DNA of 64,000 nucleotides from an uncultured candidatus Porisulfidus sp. (GCA_958431155.1 OY288106.1:1029161-1093160); one strand, 5' to 3'. Shown: positions 52,646-61,506, counted from the first letter of the stretch. Translations and numbers: made by a program. The notes: generated by a model from the letters alone, not told the origin.

Positions 52646-55434
52646 GGTTCCCACCCTTGGCGTTGTTGGCGAATCGACTCGCTGATACGGTGAACCGCCT
52701 CGAGCTCCGAGCATCCATGCTGCCGCATGAGACTGGCCCGGTGCGCTTTCTCATCTTTTTCCGTCTGGCTCAAGGCTAGCGACAACGCTGGCACGACATT
52801 GCGAAACGGAGTCATCAACTTGCCGGACATCACCACACCTTCGGTGTATTTACCAGGCTCCTTGCGAGCGGACAGGATCATCGCCTTCTGTTCTTCGTCA
52901 AGCCTTCGAAATCGCCCGATCATGTCCACCTCGTCCTGCTCCATAGCCATGCAGATCCACCATTCCGGCTGATTTAGAAGTTCACGCGCGGTTTCCGGAA
53001 TCTGGCGCAGGCTTTGAGTTGCGATCCACAACCAAGCGCCATACGTGCGCCACATCGCGGAAATCGACAGGATGTAGGGAGAAATTAGGGGGTTCTTCAA
53101 GAGCAAATGCGCTTCATCCAGAACCACGATGGTCTGCCGTGCAGAATATTGCTGAGTCTGTACTTGATCGTTGATGCGGGATAGTAGCCCACTCATTGCT
53201 ACTGCCAGCCACGCCTCGTTGCGCCGATGCGCCAATGCTCCTAGTTCCACCACGGTCACATCGGACTCGACCCAAGTTTCTCCTGGGCGATTGAATATCT
53301 CTCCCGCCTGCCCAGTGCAGAACAATTCGATCGCGTTAGCCATCCGACTTAGGCTGCGCCGTTGATCTTCGCCCAGCATGTCATCCTGCAGCCGTCCGGA
53401 TTCAGCTGCCCGGTGCATCAAGCTCGACAAATCCTGAGTCAACACCGGTACATTTGGATGATTCACAGCAGCACCAGCAACCGCCAATAATGACTTTCGA
53501 ATCAGATTAAGGTCCTCGCGCGCGAGGCGCTGTTCTTCTTTTGGATCTCCGCCCGTAACCATCAGCCTTGCCTGTATCTCCATTTCGCCCAGAAGATCAC
53601 GCCCGGCTTCGCCTCCTACCCTATCGGCGTCGGAGACCGAACCGGTATCCAAGAGCAACCGGGCGTCGACAAACGGAGGAATCGAGGTCCGATCTCCGTT
53701 GACGTGATTCACAGACAAGCCTTTTGACTTGAAGTGTTGAGCGAGTAAGCCAAATGTCGGTAACGCCGTTATCAGGTACAGTCGAGGGCGGTGTACCGCG
53801 ACCGTATGCAGCAATGTATTAACGAGAAAAGCGGTTTTTCCGGAACCAGTTGGCCCGAATACGAATAAGTGCGCATTCTTGGTCCTATCCACCGGATTAA
53901 GCGGATCGAATGACAGCGGCTCTGCGCCACGGTTCCATGCCATCAGACCCGGATGCCGCGTTCCGGTGGAACGTCCGTATACCGGCAAACACCGCACTAC
54001 ATGATCCATGAACCACAGACGGGAACGGCGCATATAGAAACGCTGGTCTTGTCCCGGGCTGAAATTGAATGGCAGTGCACGAACGTAGGAATCCTGAGCC
54101 AAGGGGTCATCCCTTGGAGGAATCAATGCAATACCGTGGGCCATTAGAGTGGCAGACAATCCCCGGACCCGCTGCTCCAGAATGTCTTCATCCGGTGCTG
54201 AAATGAAAACGCCACTAAACACCGGCATGATCGGATTGCCATCGGACACCTGCTGTACTGCTTCTTCCGCGAGGGCGCGGATGGCCATCGCCTGCGGATC
54301 ACTGCCGACCGCATTGCGTTTAACACGGGCGACATGCTCCAGAATTTCGTCCTGGGGCGCAAACACCACAGCCATCATCCAGATTGCCTCTTCCGGCATT
54401 TGATCCCAGAGCGTCTGTCGACGATCCCCGATCATCCGTTCAGCAGTCAAGTGCCCGATTCGTGGTTCCCCTAGGATCGCGTTGACCGTCAGAAAGCGAT
54501 GTGGCCGGCCATGGAAATACCAGCAGTTGTTGCTGGTCGAGGACCATGGAGCGCCGCGGCGCAAGGCTCGATGCGCCAAATCTCCCAAGGCCGTTCCTTT
54601 AAGCAAGGTCAACGGTGTGGCGACCAGTGGCACTTTTGGAACATCCGCGGCTTCTTGGGCAGGGCCGAACCAGTCGTCCAGCCAGTGGCAGAGATCCTCG
54701 CCACTCAAAGGCGTCAGGCGAATGTCCACCTGCGCCAATGAATGAGTTAAGCGTTCGCTCAGATCGTCGAGGTGTTGCCCATCCGGGACGCCACCCGGCT
54801 CCTCAATGCGCCAGACGCATAGCCGGAGGCATCGTACTTTCCCTTTCCACGGCGTTTGACTGACCGGATCAAAGAAAAAGCCATTCCTTTTACAGGCATC
54901 TTTGTAGTGTTCGCGCAGTACTTCCATCCAGTGCCGGGAATAGATCGAACTTCGAATCGTCGGGTTTAGATATTGCTCAAGAGCCTGAAGATCGTCGGCC
55001 AAATGATGGCGGTCATACACAAAAAACTGTGCCACCCATGGTCTGCGTTGGTTTTGCGGGAATACATCGCGTAGCATAGGCATCAAGCGCTGGTGTAGGT
55101 CCTTGATGATGCTGTCCGGCCTTCCTTCAGTATGTGCGGGAGCCAGATCGAACAAACGACCGACACTGCACAGATCCTTCATCAGGATCATCTCCGCCCC
55201 AAGTGCAGCCTTGGGAAACAGTAAATCCGCAAAGGATGCCGAAGTTCTAATCTCATGCAGCGCGGCTTTACTCCCCACTATCGGACGCGCAAACTGTGCC
55301 CGGGTTACCGGCCGGCGGCCCTGCCCGCTCCAGCAGCTAGCTCCCGCATTAGGCGCGTGCCTTGGGTCCGCTGGCAACGCCGGACGAAGTCCGGCGAGCC
55401 AGCGGTCAAATGGATTCCGCTTGCGATCACTCAT
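52642..55434 (-). CDS. TraC/VirB4-type conjugative ATPase (TIGR03744/PFL_4706)
   Basis: A 930-residue motor. Walker A FGPTGSGKTAFL lies near residue 527 and Walker B TIVVLDEAHLLL near residue 770; helical N-terminal segments mark VirB4/TraC proteins that energise pilus biogenesis and substrate transfer. The motif pair and size match the ICE-type TIGR03744 ATPase. ATG 55434 overlaps the preceding 78-residue gene by eight bases; the longer open frame adds nonhomologous sequence from that gene's region. With both Walker motifs intact the enzyme appears functional. Confidence 0.85.
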   Translation of the reverse strand: MSDRKRNPFDRWLAGLRPALPADPRHAPNAGASCWSGQGRRPVTRAQFARPIVGSKAALHEIRTSASFADLLFPKAALGAEMILMKDLCSVGRLFDLAPAHTEGRPDSIIKDLHQRLMPMLRDVFPQNQRRPWVAQFFVYDRHHLADDLQALEQYLNPTIRSSIYSRHWMEVLREHYKDACKRNGFFFDPVSQTPWKGKVRCLRLCVWRIEEPGGVPDGQHLDDLSERLTHSLAQVDIRLTPLSGEDLCHWLDDWFGPAQEAADVPKVPLVATPLTLLKGTALGDLAHRALRRGAPWSSTSNNCWYFHGRPHRFLTVNAILGEPRIGHLTAERMIGDRRQTLWDQMPEEAIWMMAVVFAPQDEILEHVARVKRNAVGSDPQAMAIRALAEEAVQQVSDGNPIMPVFSGVFISAPDEDILEQRVRGLSATLMAHGIALIPPRDDPLAQDSYVRALPFNFSPGQDQRFYMRRSRLWFMDHVVRCLPVYGRSTGTRHPGLMAWNRGAEPLSFDPLNPVDRTKNAHLFVFGPTGSGKTAFLVNTLLHTVAVHRPRLYLITALPTFGLLAQHFKSKGLSVNHVNGDRTSIPPFVDARLLLDTGSVSDADRVGGEAGRDLLGEMEIQARLMVTGGDPKEEQRLAREDLNLIRKSLLAVAGAAVNHPNVPVLTQDLSSLMHRAAESGRLQDDMLGEDQRRSLSRMANAIELFCTGQAGEIFNRPGETWVESDVTVVELGALAHRRNEAWLAVAMSGLLSRINDQVQTQQYSARQTIVVLDEAHLLLKNPLISPYILSISAMWRTYGAWLWIATQSLRQIPETARELLNQPEWWICMAMEQDEVDMIGRFRRLDEEQKAMILSARKEPGKYTEGVVMSGKLMTPFRNVVPALSLALSQTEKDEKAHRASLMRQHGCSELEAVHRISESIRQQRQGWEP

Positions 55435-55663
55435 TGCAGTCCTGCAGCACCTCGTCCAGGGTCTGGACCAAACCTTCGCGCAATTCCTGAATTCGAACGT
55501 AGTAGGAATCATCCTCAGCGCGTTCTCCTTCATCGATTTCCATCCTCATGTCACCCAGCAAGTTGTCAATCGGGATCAACGACACGTACAGGCGCTTGGC
55601 GATCGGCTGAGCCATGATGCGTTCCAGGGTGACTTTCTTTTTTGATTTTTTCTTTTTACCCAC
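55427..55663 (-). CDS. Small basic T4SS-locus protein
   Basis: A 78-residue protein with a strongly basic start (GKKKKSKKK), a middle helical segment (RLYVSLIPIDNLLGDM) and an acidic C-terminal half. No membrane segment or signal peptide. The start is GTG 55663 with AGGAGG positioned seven bases upstream, overlapping the TraU-like stop region. It lies just before the ATPase, overlapping it by eight bases, so it may be an ATPase partner. No family recognised. Confidence 0.6.
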   Translation of the reverse strand: MGKKKKSKKKVTLERIMAQPIAKRLYVSLIPIDNLLGDMRMEIDEGERAEDDSYYVRIQELREGLVQTLDEVLQDCNE

Positions 55664-55675
55664 GATCGTTCCTCC

Positions 55676-56782
55676 TCAGAAAGTTTTGTGGCCAATAAAT
55701 TTCCCTTTGCCCGGGGCGCAACATTCGTAGGGACGCCACAGGTTCCAGGCATAACTCCCGTCTTCGCTGGTCTTGTCGAACGACCAGTCCGAGGGAGATC
55801 CGAAGGTTTCACAATGCGACTGCGTGTGCGGACTGATCATCTGCCAGCGCGCATTGCGCTCGTTGATCGGGGGCAACCAAGCTAGTTGCGCCTGCTGGCG
55901 GCAATGTCCGGGTTGCGTGTGTGACGGCGGAGGTGCAGCAGTCATGCACTCCTCCAGCGGGACCGTAGGCGCACAGCGGGGAGGCTCCGGAACTGGTGAA
56001 TCGGAACTCCACGACCCTCCTGACTGCTCGCAGGCTTCGCGGTTCGGGGCACTTGGATGACCGTGCGCGACCGTGCGGTGACCGTCATAGCCGAATGGCA
56101 CGTACACCCGAGCCTGATCCGGTTGAGTCACGATGTCGGCGGCGCGCTGTACGGCCACGGCGGCTGCCTTCACATCTTCAGCCTGCCATACGAAACCGCT
56201 GCGGGGAAAGACTGGACCCCACGAATTTCGTGGCCAATCGCCGATTTCACGTAAACCCGGGGTCAGGCTTTCTGGACGTGCGGATTCCAACCCACCTCGC
56301 CACTCCATATGGTCCAGTGCAGATACAAAGTACGGAAACATCGGTTTGGCCTGAGAGCGGCATAGGTAGACCACATCGAAGACTTTCTGCCGTAGCGGGA
56401 ACGGATGCCCAACTGCATCGACTTCCTTGAATCGCAGGATGTGACTGTCCGAAGCATCTGTGGACGGGAACGATCCTCCCTGTAACAGGTCTCCCAAAAG
56501 AGAATCCAAATTCAGCAGCGTGCGAAGTTCCGTCCAAGGTGGAGCACCGGTCTGGTCGTATGCGGTGAATACCAAGTCCGGCAAATAGTGCCGGACTCGT
56601 GGCGTGGTATTGATCCGGCAGCGACCATACTTGCAATGAAGCCACAGGCAGACCCCGACTATCTTCCAGTCCAAGCAGTTGGACTGGAGTGAACGTCGCG
56701 CCACGTCCGCAGTGCTGAACGTCTCGGCCATGGCCATAGAAAGGCCGCATAAGAACAAACTAGCTAGGACCGCGAAGCGCAT
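55676..56782 (-). CDS. TraU-like exported protein (TIGR03756/PFL_4710 family)
   Basis: A 368-residue protein with a signal peptide (VLASLFLCGLSMAMA) and many cysteines. The start of the mature domain, CLDWKIVGVCLWLHC, matches the family phrase (CLDWxxVGxCxWLxC) of the ICE TraU-like protein. Further cysteines throughout (PYECCAPGKGK at the end) suggest disulfide-bonded periplasmic folding. It overlaps the upstream small protein by one base (TGATG). In canonical ICE modules it lies after the TIGR03744 ATPase; here it precedes it. Confidence 0.75.
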   Translation of the reverse strand: MRFAVLASLFLCGLSMAMAETFSTADVARRSLQSNCLDWKIVGVCLWLHCKYGRCRINTTPRVRHYLPDLVFTAYDQTGAPPWTELRTLLNLDSLLGDLLQGGSFPSTDASDSHILRFKEVDAVGHPFPLRQKVFDVVYLCRSQAKPMFPYFVSALDHMEWRGGLESARPESLTPGLREIGDWPRNSWGPVFPRSGFVWQAEDVKAAAVAVQRAADIVTQPDQARVYVPFGYDGHRTVAHGHPSAPNREACEQSGGSWSSDSPVPEPPRCAPTVPLEECMTAAPPPSHTQPGHCRQQAQLAWLPPINERNARWQMISPHTQSHCETFGSPSDWSFDKTSEDGSYAWNLWRPYECCAPGKGKFIGHKTF

Positions 56783-57069
56783 CAGTCAATCCTGGAATCC
56801 AGGCCAGCCGCCTGTCGCAGCCGACGGCAAAGCCATAAATAAACAGCGCGGCACATGAATTCTCCCGAGGAATGTTGAGTTGGTCGGTCACCGCCATTGC
56901 GTTCCACCTTGGTCCGAATCTCGTTGGTCAATCCATCCACGTCGAAGAAGCGCCGCATCATCAGACGATCTAGTCCACGAACCGTCGCCTGCATGAACTG
57001 CATGTACTTTGCGATCAGAAACAGACAAAGCCCGACAGCCAAAAGCTGAAAAACGCGAACGCTCAACAT
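56782..57069 (-). CDS. Small single-span membrane protein of the T4SS locus
   Basis: A 95-residue protein beginning MLSVRVFQLLAVGLCLFLIAKYM (one membrane helix), followed by a basic, partly amphipathic segment. I chose ATG 57069, the first Met that opens the hydrophobic stretch; the open frame also has a further 19 residues upstream (57126) that look unrelated. The stop overlaps the TraU-like ATG by one base. Family unknown; the operon position suggests an inner-membrane transfer component. Confidence 0.5.
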   Translation of the reverse strand: MLSVRVFQLLAVGLCLFLIAKYMQFMQATVRGLDRLMMRRFFDVDGLTNEIRTKVERNGGDRPTQHSSGEFMCRAVYLWLCRRLRQAAGLDSRID

Positions 57070-57212
57070 GGTTCCATCCTCGGCAGAAGCACGGTGGCAG
57101 AGCCACATCGAAAACGAACAGGACAACGACCGGTTCTTCTGGAATCCATATTTCCCGTGTGCAGTGATTCTTTGTTTTTCATTTTTCTAGGTTCTTCACG
57201 TTTCTGGGTTTT

Positions 57213-57566
57213 TCAGCGCACGGCCTTCAGGACCGGGCCACGTTCGAAGACGTGGAACCAGGTGGCATACCCAGGAATCGGAATTCCATCAACTGTAAGG
57301 TGCGGATAGACGTACAGAACCAGTCGCGGGTTGGGTAGTATCCTGAAGTCTCGACGCAACTGTCGGTCCACCTCAGCCATGAAGGGATTTCCCACGGCCG
57401 GTTTGGCTGGCAGCGGGCGAGACAGGGGTACAGGCGCTCCAGACGGTGCCGCCTGCCGGTACAGATCGCGCACCGTGCTCGCGGTTTCCGGGAGTTCGGC
57501 CGGAGCAGCACAAGCACTAATCCAAGCCGCCAAGAGACACGGCCAAGGAAGGGATCGGGTCGTCAT
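57213..57566 (-). CDS. T4SS lipoprotein (TIGR03751 family, TraV-like)
   Basis: A 117-residue protein with a lipobox (WISAC, Cys19) directly after a short signal peptide (PWPCLLAAW). The mature part, with VLYVYPHLTVDGIPIPGYATWFHVFE, matches the small lipoprotein (TIGR03751) encoded next to the TraB-like gene in ICE modules and thought to form part of the outer-membrane ring. Its first 50 bases overlap the 3' end of the TIGR03752-like gene in another frame, an unusually deep overlap that compels the chosen ATG because the signal peptide starts there. Confidence 0.75.
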   Translation of the reverse strand: MTTRSLPWPCLLAAWISACAAPAELPETASTVRDLYRQAAPSGAPVPLSRPLPAKPAVGNPFMAEVDRQLRRDFRILPNPRLVLYVYPHLTVDGIPIPGYATWFHVFERGPVLKAVR

Positions 57567-58749
57567 AGATTGTTTTGGTTGGTGAATGGATGACAGGAAT
57601 GGTGTCCGTGATATGGATATCCACCTCGCGGCCAGCCGGGACTACCACTGCATCCCAAGTGTCATTGGCAAACCGCAGCAGATAGTCACCGTATGTGGAG
57701 GCTGCACCTTGAACCGTCTGGCCTAACAGATAACTGAATGCATCTCCCCCCACATGAGCTGTTTCGGTTCCCCCGGAGGCACTGCGTCGCACCTGCGACT
57801 CGGCAAAAGCCCCACCCATGCCGGCCAGAACACCGGCCAGCAGATGGGTACCCATGTCCTCGGGGGCCGTGGTATGAATTTCTCCCATCAGGCAGGGATT
57901 ACCGAACTTATCGGCCAGATAGCCGAAATCCTCCTGCCCTGACGCCTTTGCAACATGAAATGTTCCATCGTCAAACACATAGACCAGACTCCGGATGGAC
58001 GCACTTGCGCAGGACAGCACCGCGTCACCACGGACGACGCCACGCCACAGAATGCCGCGCAATTGAGGGAGGCGCACACCGTTTGCCGTCAAATTGTCGG
58101 CCTGACTCACCACGACGAATGGCCATGGATCCTGCACGGCCCCGCCACGAGGGATGCGTCCGACCAAAGCAGTCAGGGACAATCCGGACAGGATAGACGG
58201 CGGGATGTAGAACCTTGGCTGCTCATCGGATTCTTCCTCCGCAGCCAGATTGCCCGAAACTGCCGCCATGTTGCTCTGAAATGCCCTGTCACTATCAATC
58301 GGCTCCACCCAAGTCAGCGACAAGTCAAATTGAGGCTCCGAAAGATCGGCGGCCGCATTAGACGGAGGCTCATAGGTCAAGGTGTCCAGATCGAATGCTT
58401 CCCCATTCCGGGGCGCCTCACCCGATGAGGGTGGAGACAATCTGGATGTCTGCACTTCCTCTTGCTTCCGCCGGTGCTGCACTAACTGTTCAATGCGGGA
58501 ATACAACTCAACAAGCGATTTGTCCAGTTCCCGGATTTGTTCCGCCTGATCTGAAATCTTTTGCTCCAAGCGGCGCATGCCGGTTGCCGCAGCTCGGACT
58601 TCCTCAGCGGTTTCATCCAGTTCCCGGCTGGAGGGAACCAGAACCTCCGGCTCGGCCGGTGGCGGAGAAATGGACAGGAATGTCACCGATAGTGCCAGTA
58701 ACAAGGCAACCCCGACAAGCAGCTTGAGCAGCGGGCCACGCGCGTTCAT
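57517..58749 (-). CDS. TraB-like T4SS scaffold (TIGR03752/PFL_4705)
   Basis: A 410-residue protein: N-terminal membrane anchor (LLVGVALLLALSVTFLSI), a coiled coil (residues about 45-95, VRAAATGMRRLEQKISDQAEQ), a flexible Ser/Pro/Glu region, and a beta-rich C-terminal domain. This layout fits the VirB10/TraB equivalent (TIGR03752) of ICE secretion systems, which spans both membranes. The ATG overlaps the TIGR03749-like stop (ATGA). Confidence 0.8.
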   Translation of the reverse strand: MNARGPLLKLLVGVALLLALSVTFLSISPPPAEPEVLVPSSRELDETAEEVRAAATGMRRLEQKISDQAEQIRELDKSLVELYSRIEQLVQHRRKQEEVQTSRLSPPSSGEAPRNGEAFDLDTLTYEPPSNAAADLSEPQFDLSLTWVEPIDSDRAFQSNMAAVSGNLAAEEESDEQPRFYIPPSILSGLSLTALVGRIPRGGAVQDPWPFVVVSQADNLTANGVRLPQLRGILWRGVVRGDAVLSCASASIRSLVYVFDDGTFHVAKASGQEDFGYLADKFGNPCLMGEIHTTAPEDMGTHLLAGVLAGMGGAFAESQVRRSASGGTETAHVGGDAFSYLLGQTVQGAASTYGDYLLRFANDTWDAVVVPAGREVDIHITDTIPVIHSPTKTIYDDPIPSLAVSLGGLD

Positions 58750-59510
58750 TGGGTGTGCTCGAACGGGACATTCGAAATCAACACCACGGTGGTCGTGTCC
58801 CGGACGCTTCCAGATGCTTCCAAACGAGGATGTACGATGGCGGATGCTATAAATTGCCCGCGGATGTCGCGAGGGTCAAGCGTGAGCGATTCGGGCAGGC
58901 GGTTGCGCACCGTGACTGCGGTCACGTAATAGGGAAGTGCCTCCCATGCAGCATGGGGAACGGACTCGACCGCATCTCCACACGCGGACGGATACGTTAG
59001 CCTGCAACGAAACAAGGCAACCGGCTGTTCATCGATAAGAACCTGCCGGATCCCGGAAACCGGAGATTCGCGGTGGTCGGGCGCATACAGGGCTTGAATG
59101 GCATAACGCATCAACGCCACATAGCTTGGCGGCTTGTCCGGTAAAAACGAAGGAGAGGATCTGGAACCTTTCAAATCCACCGCGATATCCAACGGCTCTG
59201 CCGGTGCCTGGGGATCGGTCCGGACTTTCAGCACCAGCAACTCGGTCTCGGTTTTGAGGTACACACGTTGCGAAGACAAGGCACCCCGGGCAGTTAACCA
59301 AACATGGGGACCAGCGCTCTCGGCATGCAGGCGTTCCTTCAACGCCGCAGACAATCCGACACGAACTTCCTGTGCACCCTTGATTTCGATTCGCCGCTCT
59401 TTGCCAAGCGGCAGCAGTACCGGGAGAGGGTCACCGGTATAGATCAGCGACGACGCCTCCAGAACCGGCGATGACGCCAAGCACAACAACAGTGCCAAGG
59501 ACCGCTTCAT
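58746..59510 (-). CDS. TraK-like periplasmic protein (TIGR03749/PFL_4704)
   Basis: A 254-residue exported protein with signal peptide (LALLLCLASSPVLEASS) and a beta-rich body (LPVLLPLGKERRIEIKGAQEVRVGL, QRVYLKTETELLVLKVRT). This matches the ICE family TIGR03749 (DUF3438), counterpart of TraK/VirB9 in the core complex. Stop and start codons of both neighbours overlap (ATGA), placing it firmly in the secretion operon. It would be part of the outer-membrane core complex. Confidence 0.78.
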   Translation of the reverse strand: MKRSLALLLCLASSPVLEASSLIYTGDPLPVLLPLGKERRIEIKGAQEVRVGLSAALKERLHAESAGPHVWLTARGALSSQRVYLKTETELLVLKVRTDPQAPAEPLDIAVDLKGSRSSPSFLPDKPPSYVALMRYAIQALYAPDHRESPVSGIRQVLIDEQPVALFRCRLTYPSACGDAVESVPHAAWEALPYYVTAVTVRNRLPESLTLDPRDIRGQFIASAIVHPRLEASGSVRDTTTVVLISNVPFEHTQ

Positions 59511-60139
59511 TTGAGTGCCGACAGGTGAGAACGTAAACGTTCAGGAGGTTGGTACTGACGATTCAGTGCCAATCCCCACTCATTGGTTTCGGGGTCGGCA
59601 TCCAGCAACACCACTTCCAAGAAATAGCGGACATCAATATCTTTGTAGATTTGGTCCTCCACGTAGTCCCGGAGACGAACATCCAAAACGACCTGCCAAG
59701 TGTCTTGCCCTAACGGATGTACGGATGCATTGCTGTAGCTTCCGGGAACCGGGCTGACACTGCGTTGGCGGTTTCGGAACTGAGCCTCATGGCGCTGATG
59801 TTCACGTGTCAGCCAAAAGCGGTAGTCCGGATTGAGAAACGCTGCCAGACGTTGAATGTTTTCCAAATTGTCAACAGCACCGTTGTCGGTCCAGTTATTG
59901 ATCTGCTGGTGAATATATCCTGCAAAAACATACACTTCCCATGGATGGACCACATCGCCGTGGAGAGTCGCACCATAGCGCAATTGGGGTGGCAAACTCA
60001 GGCGTTGCGTCCCGGACGCATGCCACCAACCAGCGTAAGCGAGCAACTGCGATACTGCCAGAAACACCAAACCGACCTGCAGTGCCCGGACATAGCGACG
60101 GCGGTTCAGTTCTTCGTCACGGAAGCCACAAGGCGTCAC
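59507..60139 (-). CDS. TraE-like inner-membrane protein (TIGR03746/PFL_4703)
   Basis: A 210-residue protein with a single N-terminal membrane helix (LVFLAVSQLLAYAGWW) after a basic cytosolic segment (NRRRYVRALQ), then a periplasmic domain. It matches TIGR03746 (DUF2895), the ICE counterpart of TraE/VirB5-type proteins. GTG 60139 overlaps the preceding stop (GTGA). The open frame reaches further upstream, but that part overlaps another gene and is unrelated. Confidence 0.8.
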   Translation of the reverse strand: MTPCGFRDEELNRRRYVRALQVGLVFLAVSQLLAYAGWWHASGTQRLSLPPQLRYGATLHGDVVHPWEVYVFAGYIHQQINNWTDNGAVDNLENIQRLAAFLNPDYRFWLTREHQRHEAQFRNRQRSVSPVPGSYSNASVHPLGQDTWQVVLDVRLRDYVEDQIYKDIDVRYFLEVVLLDADPETNEWGLALNRQYQPPERLRSHLSALK

Positions 60140-60459
60140 CGCTCTACCCTCCAGGATCCCTCCCGCCAGATAATATTGGCGCTTCGTCCGAAGTGACGAG
60201 CAACGCGTTGCAGGTAGCAGTTGGGCGGACGATTCCGCTTGAGGTGCCTCAGCACCGTGCCTGCAAGCAGCACAGTGATGAAAGCGTTCAGCACCAGCAC
60301 CGGAAGAGCCCACAACAAGGAACCAGTCCAAAAACAAAATATGCCTGCCCCCACTGTGCCCGGGGCCACCGACAACACAATCGCCGCGGTCAATTCGGTG
60401 CCACTAAGTCCCCGAAACATCGGAGGCTCGAAACCAAGCGAAGAAGCTGGTCGCGTCAT
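60136..60459 (-). CDS. Small membrane protein (TIGR03750, DUF3487-like)
   Basis: A 107-residue protein with two adjacent membrane helices (LTAAIVLSVAPGTVGAGIFCFW and LWALPVLVLNAFITVLLAGTVL) and a basic C-terminal tail ending REGSWRVER. It matches the small ICE inner-membrane family TIGR03750 that sits between the TIGR03745 and TIGR03746 genes. Its start and stop overlap both neighbours by four bases. Confidence 0.75.
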   Translation of the reverse strand: MTRPASSLGFEPPMFRGLSGTELTAAIVLSVAPGTVGAGIFCFWTGSLLWALPVLVLNAFITVLLAGTVLRHLKRNRPPNCYLQRVARHFGRSANIIWREGSWRVER

Positions 60460-60806
60460 TCGAAGTCGGACAGAATCTGTCCCCCCATGTAGCCCATCAA
60501 GGCAATGATGATCACGACCAGTAAACCGGTACCCAAGTAAATTCCAAGGCTTCCCCAGTCGCCCTTGACACGCGCTTGGTTGAGTTTTGCGATCAGGCCG
60601 CCGCCGTAGCCAAGGAAGGCACCCACCACGAGAAAGCCAAACACCAAAGCCATGCCTGTAATCGCAACGGACTTAATAAATGAGAAAGGATCGGCCGCAT
60701 CGGCGGCAACACCATCAAAGACGGGCAAATCCAGTGTGTTTACGGCGATTCCCCAGCGCGGATGAAGCGCCACGACGCACGCCAAAACAAGAATAAGCTT
60801 CCTCAT
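60456..60806 (-). CDS. VirB2-sized membrane subunit (TIGR03745/PFL_4702, DUF2976-like)
   Basis: A 116-residue protein with a signal-like N-terminus (LILVLACVVAL) and two membrane helices (GMALVFGFLVVGAFLGYGGG and LGTGLLVVIIIALMGYMGG). It matches TIGR03745, a small membrane protein of the ICE conjugation apparatus that resembles pilin subunits in size and layout. Start ATG 60806 with GGAG upstream; the longer open frame is not needed. Which protein serves as pilin in this locus is unknown. Confidence 0.75.
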   Translation of the reverse strand: MRKLILVLACVVALHPRWGIAVNTLDLPVFDGVAADAADPFSFIKSVAITGMALVFGFLVVGAFLGYGGGLIAKLNQARVKGDWGSLGIYLGTGLLVVIIIALMGYMGGQILSDFE

Positions 60807-60810
60807 GATT

Positions 60811-61050
60811 TCACTCCACAAAGGCAATCAGGGCGACAACCACGCAAAACATCAAGCCGGCCCACAGGATTCGAGCAGCGACTTCGTCGACTGCTAAGGT
60901 TTCATCACGCAGCTGCCGCAAGCTGGAAACGGCCACCCACGACACCCAAAGAGTCACGACTAGCAAGCAAGCTGCAGCAGTTATTTCCGCCAGAACTTCA
61001 CCTGAAATGCCGGAAGTGATCTCGAACTGGCCAAGCATGGAATCACTCAT
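60811..61050 (-). CDS. Small hydrophobic protein (TIGR03758/PFL_4701, DUF3262-like)
   Basis: A 79-residue protein with one or two membrane helices (LAEITAAACLLVVTLWVSWVAV and LWAGLMFCVVVALIAFVE). It matches the TIGR03758 family found just before TIGR03745 in ICE modules. It overlaps the end of the RAQPRD-type gene by eight bases and lies four bases before the next start, so coupled translation is likely. Confidence 0.72.
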   Translation of the reverse strand: MSDSMLGQFEITSGISGEVLAEITAAACLLVVTLWVSWVAVSSLRQLRDETLAVDEVAARILWAGLMFCVVVALIAFVE

Positions 61051-61456
61051 ACAATTGATAGTCTCCGGTGATGTCCACGCGGTCGCGCGGGGTTGTTTCG
61101 GCCACCGTTAGAGTGCGCCTCAAGCCAATCACGATCCGGTCGAATTCGTCCGCTAGGCGCACATAGTCCACCCGCACCCGAGCACGTTCATCGCGGCGCG
61201 CGTAGGCATCGTCGATCAAGTGCCGGGCCAACTGCAATTCGTGCAGCAGTTGCCCGAGAACCTGTCGCTCGCCCATGTCCGGGCGTACTAGATAGTCGGG
61301 AGTCAGTGCAGAAGATGCCGAATGGTCGATCAGCCCTGGCCGCGGGATGTGACCCAGTTCCCGGGACTGCGAAACCGGAACTGCATAGTGCAGCATCTCG
61401 CACCCTGCCACTAACAATGCCGCAGTCGTACCAATCAGCCATTCAGCATGTCTCAT
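61043..61456 (-). CDS. RAQPRD-family lipoprotein-like protein, degenerate motif
   Basis: A 137-residue protein with a signal peptide ending LLVAGC (candidate lipidated Cys19). The C-terminal VDYVRLADEFDRIVIGLRRTL, TPRDRVDITGDYQ corresponds to the end of ICE RAQPRD proteins (RAQPRDxxxLxGDY), but only T-P-R-D is kept of the namesake motif. It is the first gene of the main transfer operon. Its upstream region carries a G+C hairpin, a terminator-like palindrome and a three-copy TGTAAAG array. Confidence 0.65.
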   Translation of the reverse strand: MRHAEWLIGTTAALLVAGCEMLHYAVPVSQSRELGHIPRPGLIDHSASSALTPDYLVRPDMGERQVLGQLLHELQLARHLIDDAYARRDERARVRVDYVRLADEFDRIVIGLRRTLTVAETTPRDRVDITGDYQLYE

Positions 61457-61479
61457 TTTTAGGCCCCCGGGTTAAGTCG

Positions 61480-61506
61480 AGGGCCGCCCTAAGGCTGGGC
61501 GGCCCT
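61480..61506. promoter_or_regulatory. Strong GC hairpin in the leader of the RAQPRD-type gene
   Basis: 10-bp perfect stem AGGGCCGCCC/GGGCGGCCCT with loop TAAGGCT, 24 bases upstream of the ATG on the minus strand. It lacks a T-run, so it is more likely a leader structure than a terminator. Confidence 0.5.
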
